The position numbers were made by a program, and so were the translations under genes. The notes under the pieces were generated by a model. It did no database searches. It was not told the origin of the DNA and saw only the letters and a program-made list of their open reading frames with translations. This document shows, one piece after another, positions 38,817 through 50,100 of a stretch of DNA of 64,000 bases (the stretch's first letter is position 1; every line of letters starts with the position of its first letter). This DNA is from Pestalotiopsis fici W106-1 (lineage: Eukaryota; Ascomycota; Sordariomycetes; Amphisphaeriales; Sporocadaceae): the NCBI RefSeq assembly GCF_000516985.1, contig NW_006917091.1, forward strand, positions 6,425,521-6,489,520, given 5' to 3'.

Positions 38817-39169
38817 TTTTTTGTGAAGGTGGTGTCGGGCAAGCCACTCGTGGTGGTCGGTCACCTTGGAACATCTCACCAGAAACTACTTCTATTTTGA
38901 AACCTTTTGATCACAGATCATTCCTCGGATACACCAAGCACCACCGTTTCGCAGATTCAGCTGCGCGGTGTAAACGATCCAACTGAACTTCTGGTTCGCC
39001 CGTCCATCGTCTGCGGTTGAAACTCGTCCGGTATATCTGCTCGGCGGACCCGGTTTCTCAACTTGCCGAAAGCATATTCATCTATTTACTGGAGCAACCT
39101 CACTCTCTCAAGATTCTTTAATAATTATTTTCTCTTTTGACATTCAGTCTGCCTCTTTCCTTCGCCAAC

Positions 39170-40894
39170 ATGGCTAACCTGACTGCTTTGCGAGGCGGCT
39201 GCCCCGCACCTTTCTTTTCCGAGTTGAGCTTCACAGATGGTGGATGTATGTTCTATTGTTCCAAAGCATATCGTATACACATTGCTGACATGATTAGACA
39301 TCGATGGTCGACTATGTCAACCATACCCGCCAAACTCGGCCGAATCTCTTTCCTGCTGTCTTCCTTGCCCTATGACAGACTGGACATACCCAGACAACTT
39401 CAACCAGTTGACCTCGGTAGCTAGCTGGATCAATGTCGTGGGCATGATATGCTGTCTCTTCCTTCTGATCTCCTGGATCTGTTTGCCCGTGGAAAAAACT
39501 CATCGCCACTATCTGAGCATCAGCTTGACCTGTGCTGTTGTCTTGATGAACGTAAGTCAGCCTAAAGTGCATCGACTTCAGCTCAGAGCTAACAGCTTAT
39601 CATGAAGCTTGGATTCATTGTACCCCTTGCCGCTCACCCGGATCAGTGCTTTGATGAGATCACACCTAATGGAATGGCATCGAGTTCAGTATGCGCCGTC
39701 TCGGGTTCGTTCCTACTGATTGGTGGATGGGGCGGCGTCATGTGGATCTTCCTTCGTGCTCTTTCTCTACACCTACAGATCTGCTGGCAAATGGTGGTGG
39801 GACGTAACTTCATGTGGTTATCTCAGGCCTTTGGCTGGGGTATTCCAGTCGTTGGGTTGGTCGTTTTGCTCGTCTTTAGCGGAGTTTCTTTCCGTTTTGG
39901 TCAGACGTGCCACATCAACCACACGAACAGCTTGGCCGACTTCTGGATCCCCTTGCTGGTCTTTGTCGGCCTCACGGTCATCATTCAGTTTGCAACATTC
40001 GGCTACTGCATCAAGGTCTACCTGGCTTCCTTGGCGGACAATGCCGCTTCCACCGAGGGTTCGGGTCTTGCTGCATACTCGAGCAGTATCCGGACCATGA
40101 GCCCCCGCCAAGCCTACCGACGAGTTCGACGAGTGATTGCTCTGCAGTGGCGTGGCATTGTCATTGTGCTCATCATTTGCGCCGACGTTGTATTTTTCGC
40201 CATTACCTTTGTTTTCTTGGACAATACGGTCCAGGCTGTCAAGGATGACCCCAACAGCGACGCCATCCAGACTTGGGCATTTTGTCTGATCCAATCCGTT
40301 GGCGACAAGAACAAGTGCCTCAAATATGCTAACGACATTGTTGTCCGCCTGCCGACAGTCATTGCTGTGCTGATTCTTCTAGCAGTAAGTTTCATTCTGT
40401 CATGGGAAAAGGGTCTACTGACATAGCTCAAGATGAACGGCTTGTGGCTGGTTCTTCTTCTTGGTCGCTCGTCCATGGTGACGGGATGGAAAGACTTTTT
40501 CCAATCCTTTGCAGAAAATCGGACCAAGAAGGAGTTTGTCTCGGTGGATGCACGAATGGATTTGAAGAAAGACCCAAGGTCTTATGAAATGTTGTCTCGC
40601 GACTCCGGAAAAGCGGAATCCATACTAACGCCGATTAGCCCTGCCAAATCTCCCATGAGTCCTTCTCGAAGCGGGCGCCAGACTCCCGATTACTTTGGGC
40701 CTCAAGCGACACGATATCAACCGCACTCGCGATCGTTTTCCGCGCCCCGCCCACCCCAGCAAGTTTCTTGGGAAGCACAATCGCCATCACCTTTGCCCTA
40801 TGAGTCTCCAATGCCCAATGCAACATACCCTCGACGAATGGCGGACGGTACCGAGTACCAAGGCATGAATCCTCTAGGCATGAACAAGATATGA
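39170..40894 (+). CDS. Fungal seven-helix GPCR-like protein, Frizzled/secretin-like
   Basis: Predicted plasma-membrane receptor of unknown ligand. Four exons (39170-39245, 39298-39551, 39608-40384, 40433-40894) give 522 residues. The N-terminal ~65 residues form a Cys-rich outer segment with GRLCQPYPP and SCCLPCPMTDWTYPDNF, typical of fungal proteins loosely assigned to the Frizzled/Smoothened or family-2 GPCR group. Seven hydrophobic segments follow, from SWINVVGMICCLFLLISWIC to RLPTVIAVLILLAMNGLWLV, with a DQCFDEITPNGM loop. The cytosolic tail of about 150 residues is Ser/Pro-rich (SPAKSPMSPSRSGRQTPD) and looks phosphorylatable. Introns 2 and 3 end in AAG; a CAG 12 nt and a TAG 6 nt upstream respectively would add residues without shifting frame, but each overlaps the apparent branch site. 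The 12 kb upstream is gene-free. Confidence 0.85.
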
Positions 40895-42596
40895 GCCACC
40901 AACAAAGATACCCAAAGAGAGAAATTGTCCAACAGAAGACGATTTCATCGCATCATTTATCATCTCGACATCCAGAACCCTGCACCCACGTGCATATTCT
41001 TCCCTGTGTCATACTTCTTGACGAGTCGATACGACCGTCATGTTTATTCTATGTACAGAGTCACATCACATAAATGCCGATCCAAGGATATTGGACGGTC
41101 ATGATTATAGGTCAGCGCGGCGCATGGGATATCAATATTGCTTGACGGATGGCGGAATAGGATGTTACCTCACATCAGGAAAACAAAATGAAGATGGATG
41201 CTACTGGCACGTAGCATGAAAGACATCCGACCATATACCACTGTCTTTTTTTGGTTGAAACTATTAGCTGCCCTCTTGATATCCCCTTGGTAACCATGGG
41301 TAGGGTCGCTGGACTGATTGGCGATGACTGATTCGTGTTGGCTAAGCTTGCTTTAGGCGGCAGTATTGGCTGTAAGCCTGGCGACCCCCAGAATCACGTC
41401 GTGGCGAAGAGAAGCCAAGCCCTAAAACTCATGAAAGAGTTTAGATGGGAATTGGCTGGTGCGAATTAGCATAAATCATTTGCGTCTTGTATATAAGTGT
41501 TAGTTAGCGATCTTGACATAGGTAATGGCACAGCAGTTCCGTAAAAATTCATCACCCGCCAAAACATATGTGCGATCTCTTCCCAATCATAGTTGTCTCA
41601 GATATATTACGGCACTTGGGCCGGGCACTATTTTTCGTTGTGGGTATGGGACGAAACGCGGGTCGAGTCTTGAATGACTCGCTTATTGGCCCCTCCATGA
41701 CTTTTTCTCACGATGCGCTGACCGAGAAAGTGGCGGAAGAACAAGCTGAAAAACTACCTATGTACCTCTGCTTGACTACCTTTTTTTTCCAACAAGAAAA
41801 TATCCCCCAAGGTTTTTGGGGGAGGGGGGAAAAAGTGAGAGTTTGGTCTAGTTTACTGAAAATCTTTCCAAAAGACGCCCGTGTTTTTGGTTCAAACGGT
41901 ATTTGTATTGAAGATGGCTTGATCAGCAATTATATTTCACTGCACAGATAACAGATAACTGCAGCAGCCGTGGATGGCTTCTGGGCTCGCTCAGCCCCCG
42001 CAAAATCCTAGAGGTAAAAGAGAGGGGCCTAGCGTATGTGGGCGGGGGATGCTAAGGTCGGTCCCCTACCTACCTCCATGTGCGGTACCTGGTAGTTGCT
42101 TTTGGGGGGGTCCCGGAATCAACGTCACCAATCCTAATGCCGTCACTCAGACTCCCCTCTCTCAAGCTATGGATGCGTACGTACACCTTAGTGTAGATCT
42201 CGCAGTGCGCAGTTAGTCGTCCCAGCTTGTGCTTGCTGCTGACTCCATCAGCCTCCATTACGAGTAAACTCGATTCCCTTGCTTTTCTTTTCTCTTTCAA
42301 CCGTCGAGATAACAATGGGACGAATCGCACTATTCTCGACTCCATCCGCTTCATTACATCCAGGCGATCTATAGTAAATTATATTTGCATCACCGTAGAC
42401 CGGTGATAGATCCCAAGATCGTCGCTCAAGCATTGCCCTCTCTCTCTCTCTCTCTCTACTCTCAGCTCCAGTAGCCTTATCGAGTGCAGCCCACTTTGAC
42501 CATTATCTGCTACTTATCTACATAGGCTTGTCCTTTATACATCCGGGCTGGAAGCCATCTGCTATATCTCTCTTTCCCTCCACAATCGTCGCAGTC
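40895..42596. other. Intergenic, GPCR to GH5
   Basis: 1.7 kb in tandem orientation. It holds the GPCR 3' flank and the GH5 promoter/leader. A CT repeat at 42438-42457 and a generally pyrimidine-rich 300 bp precede the GH5 start, as in many fungal 5' leaders. A 127-codon ATG frame at 41568-41951 has no motif and random-looking composition, so it is not called. Confidence 0.5.
42438..42457 (+). repeat. CT dinucleotide repeat in GH5 leader
   Basis: Ten CT units about 140 bp before the GH5 start codon. Pyrimidine tracts of this kind are common at fungal core promoters, so this could be both a microsatellite and a promoter element. Confidence 0.85.
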
Positions 42597-43853
42597 ATGC
42601 TCATCCTCCTCGGCATGCTTGTCCTCGGGGGCTATCTCCACCACCTGTGGAGGGCCGAGGCGGCGCTCAACACGCCGTGGGAACCCGACGCCGGCGCCCA
42701 GCTCTTTGCGCAGCGAGCCCTTCCCGAGCCGATCGAGCAGAACAGCATCTCGACATATGCGCTGCCGCTGTCGGCGCAGGGCCGCGACGTGGTCGACCGG
42801 GACGGCCGCCGCTTCAAGCTGGCCTCGGTCAACTGGTACGGCGCCAGCGACGAGCTCTTTATCCCCGGCGGCCTCGACGTCCAGCACCGCTCCGTCATTG
42901 CCCAGACCATTCGTCGCCTCGGCTTCAATAGCGTGCGCCTCCCCTACTCGGACGAGATGGTCATGGTCAACCCCCACGTCCTGCCGCACCTCGTCACGGC
43001 CAATCCGGATCTGGTCGGTCTGCGCGCCCTCGACGTGCTCCAGGCCTGCGTCGATGCCCTCACCGAAGCCGGCGTCGCCGTCATTGTCAATAACCACATC
43101 ACCACCGCCACCTGGTGCTGTGGCGCCGACCCCTGCGACGCCGGCTGGGCCAATGACCACCTGGGCCCCCTCTGTCGCGTCACCCAGAGCGAGGAGGACT
43201 GGATCCAGCACTGGGAGTCTGTCATGGCCCGCTTCGTTGACAACCCCTACGTAATCGGCGCAGACCTGCGCAACGAAGTCCGCGGCGTCTGGGGGACCAT
43301 GCCCTGGGACAAGTGGGCCACGGCGGCCGAGAAGTGTGGAAACCGGCTCCTCAAGATGAAAAGGGACTGGCTCATCATCGTGGGCGGCACCGAGTCGGGC
43401 AATGACCTGCGGGGCGCCGCCGACCGCCCCGTCCAGCTCGACGTGCCCGACCGCGTCGTCTACTCGGCGCACGTGTACGCCTGGTCGGGCTGGGGCAGCT
43501 CCGAGGGCCGATACTCGAAGCGCGGCTACGCGAGCTTTGTCGCCGCCATGCGCCGCAACTGGGGCTACCTGGTCGAGGACGACCGGGCGCCCGTCTGGGT
43601 CGGCGAGTTTGGCGCGCCGCACCACCCCAGCCAGGGCGACGCCAACTACTGGACCAACCTGCTGCGCTACCTCAAGTCCATTGATGCCGATTTCGGCTAC
43701 TGGGCCGTCAACCCGCGCAAGCCCAAGGAGAATACCCTCGAGACGTATTCCTTGGTCGAGGACGACTGGATTACGCCCATTCTCGATTACCGGATGCGGG
43801 ACATGACGGAGCTGATTGCCGGCAATGGCAGAGAGGGCGTCGCGGAGTTATAG
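42597..43853 (+). CDS. GH5 family glycoside hydrolase (cellulase-like)
   Basis: Predicted retaining beta-glycosidase, secreted or membrane-anchored. From the ATG at 42597 it has 418 residues and no intron. The first ~18 residues (MLILLGMLVLGGYLHHLW) form a signal peptide or signal anchor. The open frame continues 69 nt upstream without an ATG and would extend the hydrophobic segment, so an upstream coding exon is possible. The TIM-barrel motifs include FNSVRLPYSDE, VIVNNHITTATWCC, the acid/base glutamate in DLRNEVRG (E227) and the nucleophile in WVGEFGAPHH (E337). The WCCGADPCDAGW loop and SEEDWIQHW resemble plant and fungal GH5 proteins annotated broadly as cellulases. The gene is strongly GC-rich at third positions compared with its flanks, which produces a long spurious antisense frame. 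Exact substrate unknown. Confidence 0.9.
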   Translation: MLILLGMLVLGGYLHHLWRAEAALNTPWEPDAGAQLFAQRALPEPIEQNSISTYALPLSAQGRDVVDRDGRRFKLASVNWYGASDELFIPGGLDVQHRSVIAQTIRRLGFNSVRLPYSDEMVMVNPHVLPHLVTANPDLVGLRALDVLQACVDALTEAGVAVIVNNHITTATWCCGADPCDAGWANDHLGPLCRVTQSEEDWIQHWESVMARFVDNPYVIGADLRNEVRGVWGTMPWDKWATAAEKCGNRLLKMKRDWLIIVGGTESGNDLRGAADRPVQLDVPDRVVYSAHVYAWSGWGSSEGRYSKRGYASFVAAMRRNWGYLVEDDRAPVWVGEFGAPHHPSQGDANYWTNLLRYLKSIDADFGYWAVNPRKPKENTLETYSLVEDDWITPILDYRMRDMTELIAGNGREGVAEL

Positions 43854-44585
43854 GAGCTTGCCATCTAGGGAAACTCACCGAGACAGGGCCGTTAGGGGGG
43901 GGGGGGTTTCTTTTTTTTTGAAAACTTATGGGCGAATTGGCTGCATTTGGGCTTTACAGGGTAGATGATTTCTTTTTGGGTATATATCCTATAGCATCAG
44001 GACGGTTCCGGCGTTGTGCCTTGTTTTTCTCCTGGGCACGGTTCAAGGGGCGCAATATGAAGAAGAAAGAAAAAAGAACAAAAGTCAGGACCTTTGCTAC
44101 ATATGTTACTTGGTGTATCTATCGTACTACTTGCATACCTTGTCAAGCGGACAATGTTCATACATAGGTGTTTTATGCCTGTATATTGTGCACACTCAAC
44201 TTTGCCAAGATCTCGCACAAGTTTATTGTGAAAAATGCTATCGAGTGAGCAAAGTATATAAATACATTGAGAGCAAGAATTGTGATAATGTACCCCAATG
44301 TCTGCCTGGTTACTGCAATGATACTGGTTTCAGTAAAAACGACGGTGGAAAGAGCTCCAAAGACAAGAAAAGAAGAGCATAATGCTTCTTCATAAATCGC
44401 CCCCAAGCCATGAATGGCGCATCACTTGTCGTAGCTCATATCGACGCTAACACACGAGCGTGTAAGTTGACGGGCTCTCTACAATGAAGACCGAACATTG
44501 ACAGTCCTCCCCCATCTGTTATTTTCTGTGGTTGACAAGAGAAGAACAGAAGAAAAGAAAACAAAAAGGGGCAATCTTCAACTTC
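43854..44585. other. Convergent intergenic, GH5 / GH15
   Basis: 730 bp between two convergent stop codons, so it should hold both 3' UTRs. It includes a G12 run followed by a T tract (43895-43919 region). No gene recognised. Confidence 0.5.
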
Positions 44586-47133
44586 TTAGGACACTGACCT
44601 CTTGTGCTCTCGGGCACGGTCAAGATTGAAGGCCGCGCTAATGAGAGCGAGATGGCTAAAGGCTTGGGGCGTGTTGCCGAGCTGCTCGCCCGACCTGGCA
44701 ATCTCCTCGGAGAACATGGCCAGGTGGTTGGAGAAGCTCAACATGTTTTCAAAAATGTTGATGGCTCTGGCCAGGTACTTGGGCTCGTAGATGCTAGCGC
44801 GTGTCATGGCCTCGACCAGCCAGAAAGTACACATGGAGAAGGCGCCCTCGCGACCGCCTACACCTGTGTGAGCACAGGAGTTGGTTAGTATGTTGTCACT
44901 AGTGAATCCTATACAGAAAAGACTCGCAAGGGTTTCACGTACCATCCTCGGAAAGCTCGGTATCGTAACGATACACGAGACCCGTACTCGTGAGACCGCC
45001 CTTCTCTGGCGGCATCAGGATGCGATCCATGGTCCTGAGGAACCTGGGATCGTTGGGTGCGATGAAGAAGACGAGGGGAGCAATGAGAATGGACGAGTCG
45101 AGCATGGTGTTGTTCTCGTAGCTCTGGACAAAGCAGCCCATCTCTTCGTTGTAGCCCTTCTCCATGACCTCCTCGTACAGCCTGTCTCGGGCTTCCAGCC
45201 ACTTGACCCTGTTGGGACAGGGGAGGCATCGCTTGTCTGCAAGTCGGAGACCACGGTCAAAGGCTACCCAGAGCATGACCTTGGAGTAGACAAAGTGCTG
45301 TTTGTTATTTCGGACTTCCCAAATGCTCATGTCCGGCTCTGTTGGCGGCAGTCAGCGAGAGTTGTTCGGGTCAATGTCAAGTATACTCACGATCGAGAAG
45401 GGTGAGAACGTAGTCTACAAGAAGATCAGTATCATGTCAAACAGGAAGACTTTCGACAGATCAGGCTCACCAAGCATCTTGCGAATAGAAACCCATGTAT
45501 CCCAGGAAATGGGCTTTCCGTACTTGTTGTAGAGATAGATGCCATCCATCAGCTCGCCGTAGATATCAAACTGCTGGTGAAATGCTGCCCCGTTGCCGAT
45601 GCGGACCGGCCTGCTGCCCTTGTACCCCTCCAAATGGTCAAGTTCTTGCTCAGGAATGTCCGTCTCACCTCTGATGGTGAACATGATGGGGAGCCCGCCG
45701 TCTTCAGTGGTAGACTTCTGGAACCTTTCACTAATGAATTCCATGTAAGCATCAGCTTCTTCGGTGAACCCCATGCGGAGGAGGATGTAAATGGTGAAGC
45801 TGCTGTCTCGGACCCAAGAGAATCGATAGTCCCAGTTTCTGCTCATGCTCAGTCAGTTCTCGAGAAGTAGAGATAGTTGGCGGCAACTTCATACCTCACC
45901 CCTCCTACATCTTCAGGTATCGAGAATGTGGGAGCTGCCACAATTGCACCAGTGGGCTCGTACGTAAGCATCTTCAGGATCATGAGACTTCGAGAGACAA
46001 TCTCGCGCCAGCCACCACGATATTTGCTCTTGGCCAGCCAGTTGAACCAGAACGTCTGTGTGTCATTCTGGTGTTTGTCAACGATTGGAGTGGTGATGTT
46101 TTCGGTAACGTGGTCGTCAGAGTCGGCGCGAAGGATGAATGATACACCCTGACCCTCGGTGAGACGAAGTTTGGCGGTAACACCATCGCCCAGCATGCCG
46201 TCCCTCCTCTCCTTCTTAAAGATGACTGAGGGACAGCTTGTGCTGTCGGCCGATCCACGGTCAATGACCACGTCCAGCTGGAGCTTTTCATGCGGGCTAT
46301 GGAAAGTCACCGTCTTGCTCACGGAATCGAGAGAGCTGTGAACAGCTTGTAGGACATTGGTGGTATGAGAGTCCCTTCCATATCCGAAGGCGGGAAAGAT
46401 GTCGACATCTACAAGAAGTTAGTTCTGCTCAGAACAAGATGCCACTGGGAAAATGTCACACCAAGGTCAAGCTCGCCACGAATGCACTCCACACGTCTCA
46501 CGAGCCACTTCTTCAACTCTTCCTGAACGGTGCGTGTCTCTCGGTAGGCATTGTGCTTGTAGCCAGGCGTCAAGATGCTTGTTGTTCTGGGACGAGGAAA
46601 GAAATCTACAAGGTCCACGACTCCATCCTCGTGAATATATCTGGTCTGCAGGATAGCTGAAGACGGAAGATATTGCTGCTTTGTGGTGCACGAGGCAACA
46701 TTGGGAGGAGAGATGTTGAAATATCCACCCTTGTCCTTGTCAAGAAGACGGCAGAAAATCGAAGGTGAGTCAAAGTCCGGCCTATGAAGTAGGTACGTCA
46801 ACCTCCATAGAGCTGAAGCCGCATCAAAGATCAAATTCAATTTCATCCAGGCAATAGAGTGCAACAAGATGGGTGGATATGGGCAGTTTGTATCGCCATC
46901 CGGGCTTCCCGTTTCCACAGGCACAGGCTTACCAGCACATGAAATCTAGTGCGTACAACCATCAGTAGATTTCCCTTTGAAACACAGAACATCTTTCACA
47001 TACCAACACTTCCGTCCATACTGACGAGAGCACATGTGCGCATATTGCCGATCATGCCGTAGTTCTCGATGGGCAAGTACCCGGAGTTCTCCCTCTTGGA
47101 GACGCTCATGGTGGCGCAGTTTGGGACGGGCAT
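44586..47133 (-). CDS. GH15 glucoamylase/trehalase-like glycosidase
   Basis: Predicted inverting alpha-glucosidase of the bacterial-type GH15 branch (glucoamylase, glucodextranase or trehalase relatives). There is no signal peptide, so it is probably cytosolic. Eight exons (47133-47004, 46945-46933, 46781-46462, 46408-45895, 45838-45471, 45414-45391, 45338-44943, 44863-44586) give 680 residues. Exon 2 is only 13 nt and exon 6 only 24 nt, yet both restore family motifs: [17 protein letters not shown] and [20 protein letters not shown]. Other conserved blocks are the N-terminal [16 protein letters not shown], the core [40 protein letters not shown], and [19 protein letters not shown], which likely includes the catalytic base. 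The start at 47133 (MPVPNC) could instead be the Met at 47109. Trehalase activity is possible, but starch/glycogen oligomers are equally plausible. Confidence 0.92.
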
Positions 47134-50100
47134 CTTCAAGTTGATGGCCTGATGGGAATTGTTCGATGAACGACAGACCAGATTTCAAGATGGCAACGAG
47201 CCAACGTTCTGGGACGAGGTTCGGTGCCGTACGGTGGGTTTTCGGCGATAGGCACAATCAAGCCAAGCTCCAGCCCCGAGACCTAGATGATGGCAGCCAA
47301 AAAAAAAGTTTAATCACAAGATGTTCCTGAGCACGGGGACAGACGATGAGTAAGCGATGAATGAGACATGAACTACTTTTTGTACGTACTGGACGTGCTA
47401 CAAACCAATCTGGAAGTCGCAGTCTGAAGCAAGAGTCGGTGAGACGAAATCCAGTCGGTCAGTCAAGGCCTACCTGCCTTTGAGTGCTTATTTGGGATCA
47501 ACACAAGAGATTGGAACTGTTGTAGTACACGGTATGATTCCGTGCAAATGCCTACCAAGCGAAGCATGGAGCAGGTTACGATATTGGAAAGGTTCATCCA
47601 AATCGCCGGAGGTCGATGCAACTTTGGGCTCAACGACTGTGTTATCACTGCAGCTTGCAAGGTCCAATGCAGAAGACATGTTTTCCAATACTTTGACCAT
47701 AATTTGAGCTTGGGAAATGGATGACTTTCTTTAGACTAGATTGACATCATAGAAGGAGATAGAAAGAGAGCCTGTTGCGAGAAGGCTTTATGCTTATACT
47801 GTATCTGGCCAGCTCTTGGCGCTAGACCCCGCGGATATCAATGCCAGTAACCAGTCAGGTCAATCGGGTTGCACATTTTGGTCCACCATATGCCGGTCGC
47901 GCCGGGCATTGCAGCAGTTATGTAAGTACTGTTCATTGCCAGGTGCTTTGCCATGGCCGATGAGTCCGTTCTTTCCCAATTTCTGTCAATCACATTCATA
48001 GAGAGTCTCGAGCCATTTTGATCTATCATTCACCGACACTTGATATTCGTCAGTCGGAGTTGCAAGAATTAGAAAAAGGATGCAGGTGAGATACGGAATA
48101 TGTAGTTGGGTAATACTGCGTGACATCCAGGCAGGCATTGGCAATTTATCCCCCAAAATCCTTCAGGACATACGAAGCACGATCGATGATCGACATTTAT
48201 GAAGGAGCACCGGGGGGTCATACAAGGGACAATAGCGGGTTCACATGCATGCATGAACATTAGTTCACATGAAGGCAATGACCACCAACATATCAGGTGC
48301 CGCCACAGCGTGGAGGCGGAAAAAAAAAAAAGAACGAGTGCGATAAATTGCTGACGAGGCAAAAAAGACAAGACAAAATTTCTCAGCCGGAGATTACGTG
48401 TCGAAAAAAGAGTAAAGATACGAATTCCGATTGAAGGAGGTAGATACGTAGATACGCTGTACCTGGGGTTGCTCTACCTTAGCCTGCCCCGCACCGAGCT
48501 GTCGAACCAAAAATAGAATCATCAGAAAGTGATCATATGTTAGCCGCTTTTTCTCCCCCTCTTGCTCTCGGCCGCCAATGCTGTGTGTAATCTGTACAGG
48601 AACCGATCCTATGCGGCCGGCCCCCTATCCGTTACCCGAACTCCCAACAGGCACCTGCTTATTAGTGAATATCAATCTCTACAATGTTGATATGCTCAAG
48701 GTATGAGCAGGCATAATGTACGGAATAGTAGACGGGCTACTATCGAGTATAAACCAGGGACCCGTGGACTAGTGTGGACAGGGCAGTTTGCAAGAGGAAC
48801 GGGTGGGTATCTTGCATCCTGGTCATTCTCGTAACTCAACAAACTGATGAACTCGCTGCCGACAAGGCTCATGGTTTGTAGCCCGCTCCCAGGCTCCGAG
48901 ATTCGTCTCGTGGCTGTATACACGCAACAGCAATACGTGTTGCCGGATGGGTCTTGATATTTATAAGTATCATGCTTGTTTCTCTGGGCTATATTCTGTT
49001 CAACATTGGACTCGAATCTTCAAGGGGCGCATGTGGACAAAGGAACACCCCAGGTGGTATTGATGTCTTTAAAGACGTCAGAATGAACACTTGTTATTGC
49101 ATCTATACGACTTAAAACCCGTAGCAGTCAAATGTTCCTTTGGTGCAATAAGTCCAGGGTATTTGCGAACCAACGGCCAATTGCTTGCCGGAGTGAAATC
49201 TTGTTACTCTGCATTATGCACGTAGATATGCAGAGAAGTTGTTTCTGGCTTTTGTCAAGGACCCTCAACCTTTATACACTGGATGCGGGAGCTCATATAT
49301 GTAGGGCAACATAGATATTCCGTTCCTGCTTGAATTGAACTCTGCAAAAAAAACATGTTGGAGAAAGTGCCCAACCAAGAAAACTTGGACTGGTGCTTTG
49401 ATTCGGGTTGATTTTCTTGTCGTTTCAACGCCCCCGTGCCTCGCTCGGGCGCTTTGAGAACCAACATAGTAAATACCGATGCATGTTCAACGTAGTATCG
49501 AGATATCTTGGGCGTTTACCTCCGTACATGCCGTCCCCTGTATTCCTTCCTGCAGTGCAGAACTTAGATGAATAGTCACAGTGAATCGACCGTGGCGCAA
49601 ATCACAGACGCTTCTTAGTGGCTGTTGACGTACCCATTGATCGTCGTGCGGGACGTTGAAACGGCCCCAGAACAATACATCACCTCAAGCATGGCTCGCA
49701 TGGCAGATGGTAAACGCCGGGGTCCATCCCCAACTGCGGGCCATCGATTGGACTTTGTTTCGATAACTGTACATCTGCATCAATTCACATTCTCTGAATT
49801 AGGTAGAATGTGCGAAGAAGGCATGTAAATCAGCCACGAGATAGAGGCACCAACAAAACATCAATATCACAAGTCTGTCATTTTTAGGTACATTAGTTGA
49901 GGGGGTCGTGCACGTTCACTTTGTACCACAGCTTTTCAGCCATGCCATCCAATCCCGCCATTCGGGCCAAATCCCCCGCGCTATAGGCTTGCTATTTGTC
50001 GCCGGCCTCCTTGCTAGGCCCTTCAATTGGATCGTTGACGGCTGACCAGCGAGCGCTGAGATTGGTACCTAGACTTGCTAGGCTTAGGTACATTTTAGGT

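Larger units (their letters stand above)
26989..39169. other. 12-kb gene-poor region
   Basis: No protein recognised by family and no reading frame above about 125 codons. It contains many poly-T/pyrimidine tracts (near 27750, 29030, 29246, 31785), TAGGTA-type words (34613, 34711, 38464), a (CAG)6 at 37753-37770, an A17 at 38134-38150, a GT repeat at 38791-38816, and an AT-rich patch around 36100-36900. No inverted-repeat termini, transposase remnant, tRNA or rRNA was seen. It lies upstream of the GPCR gene, and could be extended regulatory DNA, long non-coding RNA, or lineage-specific short genes. A 106-codon minus-strand frame (32379-32699) starting with a signal-peptide-like stretch is the only mildly suggestive frame. 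Confidence 0.55.

Noticed and set aside
26989..39169. Possible telomerase RNA gene in the gene-poor interval
   Set aside because: I looked for a template such as CTAACCCTAA or its reverse and saw none; CCCTA words near 33958 are isolated.
41568..41951. 127-codon ATG frame between the GPCR and GH5 genes
   Set aside because: Composition looks random, with no motif, helix pattern or homologue that I recognise.
42510..43625. 371-codon open frame antisense to the GH5 gene
   Set aside because: It has no ATG-supported start or domain, and it arises from the strong GC third-position bias of the sense gene.
48069..48371. Cys-rich minus-strand frame with a CFVCPEGFWG-like stretch resembling an EGF or secreted Cys-rich protein
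   Set aside because: It begins with TTG rather than ATG and no upstream exon was found; the Cys spacing is not a full known module.
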